Assembly (NCBI GenBank): GCA_037178975.1
Contig: JASJZH010000004.1
Coordinates: 10,974,001-11,038,000 of the forward strand
From: Oscheius tipulae
Lineage: Eukaryota; Nematoda; Chromadorea; Rhabditida; Rhabditidae
Reading direction: 5' to 3'
Length of the DNA stretch: 64,000 nt
Made by a program: the position numbers and the translations under genes. Shown here in pieces: positions 9,038-17,921 of the stretch; position 1 is the first letter of the stretch; every line of letters begins with the position of its first letter. The notes below the pieces were generated by a model. That model was not told the origin of the DNA. It was given only the letters and a program-made list of their open reading frames with translations, and ran no database searches.

Positions 9038-11232
9038 CTAACCATTCTGAAGCAAATGACTATTAACATTAACGAACAACAACATTTTCAATGTATCAGG
9101 AGACAGACGGTTGCGGAGGTCCGTTGCAATGAGCCGAGCTGCTGAGAACACTCTTTCCGACTCGCTGCTAGTAGAAGGTGCACATAAAATCGAGCTGGCG
9201 ATCTTTCGAATGTTCGGAAATCGGGAACGGTTTCCTTCATCTTGCCAGAAGGTATAGGGGTCGAGATTTTTGTCTGGACGCCTGGAGAAGAATAATTCAG
9301 CCTCCTGCGACGAAAGTTACATGTTTTTAATCAAAGAGCTAACTTTTTCGGCCATTTTTCGTTTTTCACTTGCTGGCATTTCGGGATTTGGCATCACTCT
9401 ATCTCCGTGAGCGCGTACAAAGGCGTAAAATAGGTCCGGAACACTAGAATCAGCGGGAGGAGACTGTGGAATGATATCGTCAATTTTTTCTCCATTCAGA
9501 AGCGTTTGGTAGATTTTTTCGGCGAGAAGTTCCTAAATACTAAGGTTTCCAGCAAACCGAAAGACAAACCTTCGGATGAACCACATTGTAGGTACCTCGG
9601 AATCTGGGATCTACAGCAGTAGCTAGTTGAAGGTTTTCGTCATAGTGGTACTTGTCAAAACGGCTTTCAAGTTCATCATGGAGTGATTTTCTAAATTTTT
9701 TTTCGTGTTTTAAAAAACTAGGTGGCTTACTGAGCTTTTTGAACAAAACTTTCCGTTTGCGAACTTGCAGTAGCAAACAAACTCTGGAGAACTCTCGCAA
9801 TAGGGATAATCACGCTGGCTGGGGCCTCAAAACGGCTTTGGATGGCAGTGGTTGCTTCAGCAATTGGTTTGAGCAGTGTGAGGACGTCAGAAAGTATACT
9901 CCATTCGCTTCCTTGAATCATCAAGTTCTCGTCTCTTTGATCCACTTGGAAAGCGATAATTCCAGGCTTCAAAACAATGAAGCTGTCAATCATTGCATAG
10001 AGACTTGACCAGCGCACTGGTGTTGCCTGAAAAAGAGTGTAACATTTGAAAAAAGGTGGAACGTACCTTTTTCAACTGGTGCGGCTTGAGATCGATTTCC
10101 ATAAGTTTGGCTGCGAGCTCCAGCTGGGACTTCTGGCTTTTCGACAACTTCTTAATTACTTTTTTCATTTTCACTACGGTTTCGTCAAAACCTGGAAAAT
10201 TCCCGAGCGAGCTTTTGACAGCCTGAATTCAATGTTATGAATGAGATGGAAGTAACTAACAAGTTGAATATTATGAGCGAAGCAGTGGAAAGAAGGTCTT
10301 TTGAATAATTTGGCCAGCTTATTCATGGTGCTATCTCCGTCTCTCACCAAGAAAGAGACATTGTTCTTGTCGATTTCGTACTCTTCCAACAATTTCTCCA
10401 GAAGAACTAAGTAATCATCAGCAGTATGAGTAGTGAGCATAGGTTCGGCACCAACCATCCAGCGCGGCTCAAATGTAGAACTATGGATGTAATGTGCTGT
10501 AAATTGAGCGAAACTTTAGATGAAACAACAAGATTTACCGGTAACAGCCATAAGACTTTTTTTGCAGTTTTTCGACGTCCAACCATCGAGCGTGAGGGAA
10601 AGAACGACATTCTTCAGCTCAGCTCTTTCTTGATGATAGCCTTGGCTTCAGCGAGCAAAGAGGGAAGAATGTTGTCGGAAAAGACGGTCCGCGAGCGCAC
10701 TCTGTAAAAAAAGGTTCCACTTAGACTCAAGACAAAAACTAACTGGTATCGTGGGTTTATGGCTGTTATAAGCTGGCGGAAATTGATCGAGTCCACAATG
10801 GACAGCGGTAAAGCTTCTTTTGCGATCAACAACGAGATAATACGGTCAATGTTCATCGACATTGGGGACTTTGTGTCCCACTTCATGAAAGCCTCTTTAA
10901 TTTTCGGCTAAAGTTTGTTTTTCGCATCTGAGGGTCACAAGGTTTACTTGAATAGATGTGACAGCGGGAAGAACACGAGTTCCAGGGAGTGTGAAATCCA
11001 TCCTGCGTTTTTTCGCAGTATTTTTTTCGCTATCCTCGTTCATCTAAAAAAAAACCAGAAAATTTTCAAAATTAAAAGTGCTTACCTTCTTGAATTTATC
11101 CGGATGCTTTGCCTCCATATGTCTCTTCCTAGCCGTCGTTGAATATCCAGTTTTTAGGATGTTTTCATCACATAACAGGCAAGTGAACTTGTCATCAGCA
11201 GCAACTGCGAAAAATGGAGCATATTTCGACAT
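9038..11232 (-). CDS. hAT transposase (BED finger, hATC dimerisation domain)
   Basis: Multi-exon transposase. The first exon starts at 11232 and carries a BED-type zinc finger with the pair CLLC and a downstream H-x4-H. Middle exons include an RNase H-like segment around 10886-9727 (for example SFHCFAHNIQLV). The C-terminal exon contains the hAT dimerisation motif (SESERVFSAARLIATDLRN, near 9150) and ends in TAG at 9038-9040. An intron of about 37 nt is apparent near 9535-9571 (donor after NVVHPK). One in-frame TAA occurs near 9320, where no plausible intron is visible: the only GT..AG pair around it would be 17 nt. The copy may therefore be inactivated by a nonsense mutation late in the protein. 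Exact exon boundaries are not all resolved. Confidence 0.85.
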
Positions 11233-11571
11233 TCTTGTTTAGCGGAAGGCTTCTGAAACGCAGATGCACTGGGAATATTGCAAAAAAAGGCAAAATTGAG
11301 CAAAACAACAAAGGAAAGAAAAAAAATTAGGATAAAGTTCGAAAATCACAAAAAAAATTTGAATGGCGCGACGGCGGCGGATATCCTTGCGGGACCCAAA
11401 TGTTCGGATTTTGTTCGGGTTTCTACAGTCTGTTCGGTCCCGAACACCGAACATTTTCAATTTTTATGTTCGGCATGCGAACCGAACACGAACGTTCGGA
11501 CTATCGGCTGTTCGGGTTCCGAACCCGAACTGTTCGGTTCGTGTTCGCCTCACTTCGAACACGAACACGAA

Positions 11572-11588
11572 CTGTTCGCCCAACCCTG
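11572..11588 (-). repeat. hAT right terminal inverted repeat
   Basis: It is a 17-bp perfect inverted match to 8754-8770, followed by target duplication gtacagac at 11589-11596. Confidence 0.95.
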
Positions 11589-12004
11589 GTACAGACTCAC
11601 GTTATCACTGTCAGGAAAAAACTACTGCAAAAATATTTATCCTGATAAGAATTATTGCATGACACAGTTACAAGCAGAAAACACAAGTCTTATACAGGTA
11701 AGAGTAATGAAACCTAGTCAAATAGGGCGCCTAACTTTCTTTGGTACGTCTAGTACGACGTTATAGGACCTCTAATCTTCCTTGGGACGCCTTAGAGCCA
11801 GGAGAGCCACAAGTCAACTTTAATCTCGAACAGCACTTGGCAAAAAAAGGCTGCAGACATCAATTGCAAAAAGAAATTAGAATGAAAGATTGTGGCTACC
11901 CTTGCATGTTTTCGACTGGTCACCGTGAGCAAGCAACTGAGAGTGTTCCCGCGTGTGTTCCGCCTGCTAATGTAGAATCAAGCGAGAAGTTGAGCGAAAA
12001 GTAA
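11589..12004 (+). CDS. Unidentified host-gene exons disrupted by hAT
   Basis: From the target duplication a frame runs to an exact donor (atacag|gtaagagt at 11697/11698). A second open stretch, possibly starting after an acceptor at 11765, runs to TAA at 12002-12004. It contains several cysteines (for example KDCGYPCMFSTGH), suggesting an extracellular protein, but I do not recognise the family. With the hAT removed, the acceptor tttctttgtag (ending 8745) would abut this exon exactly, so the transposon sits at the first bases of the exon. This is a partial and probably disrupted gene. An alternative is that these are chance splice-like signals. Confidence 0.35.
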
Positions 12005-12011
12005 GAAGATG

Positions 12012-12058
12012 ATGTTCGCGGAACTTTATTCATTATTTGAATAAAGTTCCGCGAACAT
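12012..12058. repeat. Perfect 20-bp inverted repeat (hairpin)
   Basis: Positions 12012-12031 are the exact reverse complement of 12039-12058, with a 7-base loop attattt. It lies just after the TAA at 12004. It could be a 3'-end structure, a footprint of a transposon terminus or an snRNA-type stem. No run of T follows immediately. Confidence 0.8.
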
Positions 12059-12336
12059 TATTTTGTGCCATGATTCTTGAATTTAGCAAACTAGTGAAGT
12101 CAAAGGAAATAATCTGAACAAGCAGTGAAACCATCCCTTTGTCCGATAGGCTCCAGATCAATGCTACAGCCCTTTATTCCGACAAGCTTTGAAAGATTCT
12201 GGCTACTGTTCAATCCATGTTCTACTACACAAAGAGGGTCACAATGACAGTAACTACACGAAAAATTTGCGTAGAAATATAGAATTCCAGACTATACTAT
12301 TCAAAGAGCAGTTCAATCGAAGTCGCAAAACAGAAT

Positions 12337-13914
12337 TTAACGATGAACCTTTGTCTCACTAAGAACAAATCCAGCCAGCTGAATCTCTTGTGGATAGCTG
12401 GATCTAATAACACGGAGGATCTCGTTGTCCACGGCCAGATTCCGCTCACAGATTTCAAATTTTCGCTGGAGCTTGTCCCTGTCCGCTTCGAGCTTTCGAC
12501 GGCTGTCCTTGGCATTCTCTGAACCACTTATTGGTCTAACACAGAGAAACAGATAGACAAAGAAACAGAGAGACGGAGAGACAGGGATAAAACAGACCGA
12601 GTTGGTTCTGCAGTGAGAGGAAAGTAGACTTGAGAACCGAAAGCTCTTGCTGAAGAGCATGTTGTGCTTTATCATTACAGAGTTCGATCCCGGGTCGGAG
12701 ACCTCTTTGCATTTGTCTAGACAGAGCCACCTGGAGGGGTCCTCCCTTCTGTCGAAGAGAGAAACTGATCTCGTCTATGGCCGTGTCAGCAGCTTTGATC
12801 TCCTTGTCTTTTCCCATTACCTAGACTTCTTTATATCTTGAAATGACAACACTCTTTCCTGGGCATGCAGATTGTCTCTCCACTCCTGCCAATTCCTGGC
12901 TGAATCCTTAAGCAGGGCCTCAACAGCTACAGCCTCTGCTCTGAGGGCTTGAGCGCTCTCTCGGAGAGACTGAGCCAGTTTCTGAGAAATCTTTCGGCTC
13001 TGAACCCTGGATCTGGCAGAGTAGTTCAGATTCTGGCCAGTGTTCTCGATCCATTCGTTGTACTCACTCATTCGTTGAAGTGGAGCTCCGTCTCTGAATC
13101 TCTGTAACTGACTGCAAGAAAGAGAGATACCGGTAGTCGACTCTCTCTCCGTCTGGAGTTCGGACAATCTTCTCTCCATCTGCCATGGCGGCAGACTTGT
13201 GATCCATGTTGATAGCTTCCTGCTTCAGGGTCAGATCTCGCATAAGGTTGCGGCGAGCTCCTGAAGGATAAGCTGAGAGACAGAAAGACAGAGAGATAGG
13301 GAGACGAAGAAACAGACCTTGATTGTGTTCCAACTGTTTCTCAACAGCCGCTCCGAGATCTCGGAGATGACGACTGGTCTCAGTGATCATGTCTTTTTCC
13401 TTGTGTAGCTCCTGATCGACGCGATCTGTGGTATGGTCTCCCACCTTCAAGGCAGTGTTTGAACTCAGGGATAGGGACAAACCAAAACTTTCTTCCTCCT
13501 CACTGCCAGGCAACTCTCATTGCATCTTCCAGCGTTTTGAACAATGTCACAACAGAGTTGGAGCCTTCTATAGGATCTCACGAGCTCTTCATTTTCTTCT
13601 TTCATGTCTTGAAGTTCTCTGAAAAAGACAGATCTCTCTGTCTCTCGCCATCTCTCTTTCTCCCTGTCTCTCTGACACTCTGTGTCTCTGTCTCTCCTAA
13701 ATACAACATTACCTGTCAATTTCCCCGCTCCAGTACTTCAAATCTTTAACTCTTTGTACCAGCTGTTGAGTGGTCTGACCCTGCATTCGAGCAGCTCGCA
13801 TGTTGGCCTCCTTGACGGCCAGCCTAGCCATTCGAACAATCTCATTCGGATCATCGTATTCTTGCTAAATGTTGAACTGAAAAGAAGCCTGAAAATATGA
13901 CTTACCCGTGACAT
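12337..13914 (-). CDS. Tektin (tektin-2-like), possibly decaying
   Basis: The minus-strand exons encode the tektin signature RPGIELCNDKAQ followed by the family C-terminus (KLEADRDKLQRKFEICERN), and upstream helical segments matching tektin order (for example TTQQLVQRVKDLKYWSGEID and DRVDQELHKEKDMI). Exons read include 13713-13864, one from 13618, 12853 to about 13100, 12598-12820 and 12337-12518. An intron of 32 nt separates 12820 and 12853. Two junctions are not clean: near 13560 the frame must change without a plausible intron, and near 13110 the only GT..AG pair is about 19 nt. This could mean very small introns, sequence error or pseudogenisation. Tektins build doublet microtubules of motile cilia and flagella, which nematodes generally lack. 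The start at 13914 is a guess. Confidence 0.72.
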
Positions 13915-14076
13915 TGGTCGACCGATTTGAACCTTTACGCCCAAATGAACAATCTGCCTCGATGACGGCTTCCGGAGGTGGGATTGGGGCAAAATAAATC
14001 GACTATAACACAGATTATTTGGAGGGGTCAATCCCCATATACACCGGTCCACACGCCTCCAAGTCAGCTTTCGGGC

Positions 14077-14779
14077 TTAAAGTGATCGTACCAGCGGTAC
14101 CCTCAGACCATGATCATTGTAGAATGAGTCTAACGAAGTAACCTCGAGAGTGATCAAGTTTTCTGTGCTCTGAATTGAACTCACCCCCTGCCCAATCTGA
14201 AAGTTTGAAGTTCTGAAGTTGACATTTTGCATGTTGATGGCATTGTTGGTGTACTGACTGTTGGAGCTATGAACCCTCAGGTCAGTTCTCTACTCATTTC
14301 CACCAGTCCTGTGAATATTAACAGTGACAGTCCTCTGTCCGGGAGGACTACCAGTTCTTTCTCCATTCCGGTAGCTCTCTGTCTATTGTTCAAAGAAACC
14401 TCGACCACCTGTTGCTGGCCTCAGAGAGACAGAGAGACAAAAAAGTTTCCTAGTAAGAGAGAGACAGTGAGAGAGATAGAGAACCAAAAAAATTGCCTAG
14501 TAATCAGTCAGTGAAATCAGTGAACAAAAAAGCCTCTCTGTCCATTTCTTCTCCTGAAAAAATATGTCTACCCTTCCCAAAAGGTTTCATTCACGTCTCA
14601 GCTTCCTTCTGATGTCCAATTTGGAAGCTCGAAGCTCCGAAGAAGTCAGCTCCATTTCTGCTGATCGAATTGTCAACGTACTTCCTGTCCTCCCTGGTAA
14701 TGTCAATTCCACGGCCTGTGTGTCCTTGGTTCGGGTTTGGCTGCTGAAGCGAAGGTTCGAAGTCGTTCTTACTATTCAC
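14077..14779 (-). CDS. Unassigned exons with FQIG-type repeats
   Basis: Minus-strand open segments around 14779-14600 and 14370-14077 encode motifs such as FFGASSFQIGHQ and VNFRTSNFQIGQG, ending in TAA at 14077-14079. The spacing of Asn/Gly residues around the [SA]-x-Q-I-x-[I]-G core resembles repeats in the neighbouring secreted proprotein at 15592-17602 (for example HGSAQIFIGHG). I infer a diverged relative. Splice junctions between the segments and the start codon are not resolved, and no signal peptide was found, so it may be a partial gene or pseudogene. Confidence 0.35.
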
Positions 14780-14820
14780 AAGTCAAGGATTCTAGCACCT
14801 AGTCCAATTTGCTCATAACT

Positions 14821-15238
14821 GGAGGTTTTAAACCCATCTAAAGTAATTCTTGAGTGAATAGTTGAACACCATACGTGGGTTTTTAAGGCCCATGCTTGTC
14901 AGTAATTAGTTTTCTGCGTAACTGCCTCGAATCACGAAGAGAGAGGAGGAAGTTTGTTAGATACGGAGAGACAGAAGAGGTTGTATCCCCAAGGCTGACC
15001 GAAGTTCTTATGGAGTCGGTAACGGAGATGTTTACAAACATTTCTTCACTGGCTTTGAATCAAAATTGTACATGGCTCTACAATTTTAATGGCTCACTGG
15101 TTCCTATTCAATATTCAGTACCCAGTGAAATCTTAGTGTGCTAACTGTGAGCATGTGAGCGCCGACTGTCCTGCCGGCCTGAATAAGTGTTATGGAGAAT
15201 ACTTCGGTTTTCTAAACTCTGCTCTCCGACCAAAAAAC
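14821..15238. other. No supported gene
   Basis: Short frames only. The region separates the minus-strand FQIG segments from the inverted relic at 15239-15346. Nothing else was recognised. Confidence 0.4.
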
Positions 15239-15346
15239 CTCAGATGCAATTTTTACTTGTTGGCAATAAGCCGGACAATTCGACTGTCAGCCAATCAGAA
15301 TATGTGCGGAGCCAATAACGCGAGCATTTCTGAGAGTCTCGGATCC
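15239..15346 (-). pseudogene. Inverted relic of the proprotein 3' end
   Basis: This 108-bp block is about 90% identical, in reverse orientation, to 17542-17650, which holds the last codons, stop and start of the 3' UTR of the 15592-17602 gene. On the minus strand it would encode the terminal motif ARVIGSAHILIG and a stop, but one base is missing upstream, which breaks the frame. No other exons of a paralogue are visible next to it. It is most simply a leftover of an inverted duplication. Confidence 0.75.
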
Positions 15347-15555
15347 ACTTTGAACTGCAACAAATAGGAAGTCTATGCCGTTATACAGCTGTTCTGTGGT
15401 CATGTTCTTCAAATTGACTCACAGTACAGATCCTGGATATCCTCTTCCCAAGAACAGCTTGACTCATGCTCCGGACCGCTGGCAGTTGCCCCTTTTCCTG
15501 GTGTTCAGCGTGGAAATACGAGGAACACGAACAGCTGTGTTACTCAGGGACTCTT

Positions 15556-15561
15556 TATAAA
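15556..15561 (+). promoter_or_regulatory. TATA box of the repeat proprotein gene
   Basis: TATAAA starts 36 nt upstream of the ATG at 15592, implying a very short 5' UTR. A Met-Lys-Leu-Leu signal peptide start follows. Confidence 0.6.
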
Positions 15562-15591
15562 CCCATCTGAACTCCAGCTGGTCATCCAGCA

Positions 15592-17602
15592 ATGAAGTTG
15601 CTCCTAGGACTCTTCTTGGTCTCAGCTGTAGGGTGAGTTCATTTTATAATCCTTCCTATTGTCTCTGTCTCTGCCTCTGATACTTCAAGAAATCTGAGCG
15701 AACTTTTAGTGTCGGTGCATCTCCAATTGCTCATTTTTATTCGGAAGGGATTCGTCACGTCGGTGACAGTCAAACCCATACATTGTAGGCGACAAAATTT
15801 TAAAGAGCTGGTCATTTTGCCATTTCAGTAGCCAGAGCAGCATCCGAAACGATGATCTTGGAGTCAATATTGAAAATGAACGCCACAGCTACACAGATAA
15901 CTCGCTGTCCATGAGCCATGTTGATGCTCCTCCTGGCTCAGTCATTGTCAACGGAAATAATCGTCTTCACAGAAGACCGACTGGTAGAAATGGCGCAGTT
16001 ATTGTCAACGGACAGGGCAATGTCATCGGGTGGGTCGCTGTAATTAGGTCGTGAATCTTCTGATTCAGGCCAGACGTGCAAGGCTCCGACGGCCTCCGCC
16101 TAAATCATCGAGCTCCTCGTGACATTCGAATCGAAGACAACAGAATCGATGTGACCAATCTTCAGACACATGGAAGTGCCCAAATCTTTATTGGACACGG
16201 AAGGCGACAGTGAGAATGTCTGAAAACAGAGCTCACTATTTCTTTGCAGAAGAGATGTCGTTGAGCCTGTAAATGAGCAGACAGAAAATGGTCGGGAGAA
16301 GCGATCTTACGATTACAGGAACACAAACATTCAGTACAACGACAGAAGAGTGACTATGCGCAATGTGCAGGCTGGAAGTGGCTCTGTCATTGTCGCCGGA
16401 AACGGAAACAGTATTGGGTAGGTTAACTTGTCATAGTTTCAAACTTGTATTCTTAAGAAAGCGCTCTGTAGATACTGAACCAATCAACGGATCACCCGAA
16501 GAGACTGACAAGACCCGTGAGAAGAGGTGGAGCGTTGGAGTGAAGGGCAGATTCAGCCACACACATAACGAAAACATAAGCCACAAGCAGCACGATATCA
16601 GAGCCGGGGACTATGCTATTATCACCAATGGTGACGGCAACCAGTTCCAGTATGCTTAATAGCTTTGTGTCTAAAACTTTGCCATTTTCAGCAACAGACG
16701 CAAGCGATTGGTGGAGTCTGTCTCTGATCAGGTAGGTCACTTGAACTTTTGTTCTATTTATAATGGGATTCAGAAAGTGGATTCCACTACAAATATCCCA
16801 ACTACCCGCGAGAATGTGACTGAGACCTCTGAAACCCCAGAAACCTCCACTCGCCAGAAACGCTGGTTCGTCAGAGGCTCTGTGAAGCATAGCCACACGC
16901 ACACTGAAAACAGAAATCACTATCAGAGCAATGTCAGAGCCGGAGACTACGCTATTATCACCAATGGCGACGGCAACCAGTTCCAGTATGCTTAATAGCT
17001 TTCTGTCTAAAACTTTGCCATTTTCAGCAACAGACGCAAGCGATTGGTGGAGTCTGTCTCTGCTCAAGATAGTTCGGCTTTGACACTCGAAGATCCGGAA
17101 TCATTGAGTCGCCAGAGACGCTGGTTTGTCAGAGCCTCGGCAAAACACGATCACACGCACAATCAAAACAAAAATCATCATCAGAGTGATGTCAGAGCCG
17201 GTGACTATGCTATCATCACCAATGGCGACGGCAACCACTTCCAGTAGGCTTTTGGATTTTTGAGTCAAACAGTTTGTTTACAGCAACAGACGTAGGCGAT
17301 CGGAAGATTCTGTTCAAACGGAGAGTGAGGACACGAAACGGTAGGCTCTTCTTCTATCAATGGCTGCCCTGGGCTAATTAAGTTTCAGTTATAAAATTTT
17401 CAGCGGCTACCTGGCTCGCAGCAAGAGGCACTTCCGTGGAGCTGTTCACATCGTGGACAGAAGAACCCGTCCTGGGCCTCAAGTGAGTCTGGACAATCTT
17501 CATGGAGAGGGCAGCGTGCAGATCATCATCGACGACAACACGGATCCTGTGACTCTCAGAAACGCTCGCGTTATTGGCTCCGCTCAGATTCTGATTGGCT
17601 GA
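15592..17602 (+). CDS. Secreted His-rich repeat proprotein with multiple dibasic cleavage sites
   Basis: Ten exons: 15592-15632, 15829-16029, 16069-16209, 16250-16417, 16458-16649, 16692-16731, 16774-16985, 17028-17243, 17284-17340, 17404-17602. Most junctions are phase 2. The N-terminus is a signal peptide (MKLLLGLFLVSAVG). The rest is built from about nine beta-prone repeats of the type G-[SD]-x-x-I-[IV]-x-G-x-G-N (PPGSVIVNGNNR, AGSGSVIVAGNGNSIG, RAGDYAIITNGDGNQF). Furin-like sites stand between repeats (GREKR, TREKR, NRRKR, TRQKR, SRQRR, NRRRR, RSKR). Three consecutive units share a Trp start after the cleavage site, a His-rich stretch (FSHTHNENISHKQH, KHSHTHTENRNH, KHDHTHNQNKNHH) and the same ending, so cleavage would release three related cationic peptides of about 45 residues. 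I know no family with this design. Possible roles (antimicrobial, metal-binding or amyloid-forming secreted peptide) are inference. Confidence 0.85.
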
Positions 17603-17921
17603 TAGTTGAATTGTGCGGCTTATTGCCAACAAGTAAAATTTGCATCTGAGAATGGTTGTCTGCATATTGTAAGAGACAAAGACTTGATTGTTTCGACCCG
17701 TGGTTCTATCTCAGCTCTGACAGGGTGTGAGTTAGGATAGACTCGTACAGTGGACTATAAGGGTAGACGTTGCGATGATTCCAAACCAAACCTAGGACCT
17801 GGATACTCGAAACCCGACTATAATCTCGCATTAGGAAGGTAAGTCAATCTGCTGATATCATTCTAACACTTGTCTCTGTCTCTCTTATGTAACTTCATGG
17901 TAAACCTTTCATTTTATTGTT

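Larger units (their letters stand above)
8754..11588 (-). mobile_element. hAT-superfamily DNA transposon
   Basis: A 2,835-bp element with perfect 17-bp terminal inverted repeats (CAGGGTTGGGCGAACAG) and a perfect 8-bp target duplication gtacagac at 8746-8753 and 11589-11596. Both the CAGGG start and the 8-bp duplication are hallmarks of hAT. The terminal 200 bp at each end is packed with direct and inverted copies of cgaacacgaac/ccgaaccgaac motifs, likely subterminal transposase-binding sites. The transposase is on the minus strand and split by short introns. Confidence 0.95.

Noticed and set aside
11589..12004. Degenerin/ENaC channel assignment for the cysteine-containing exons
   Set aside because: The CGYPC-like motif is too short and the required CGC and post-TM motifs were not found.
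15155..15367. Plus-strand frame with segment FYLLAISRTIRLSANQN
   Set aside because: It is the antisense of the proprotein 3' end relic. The same frame occurs antisense at 17378-17665.
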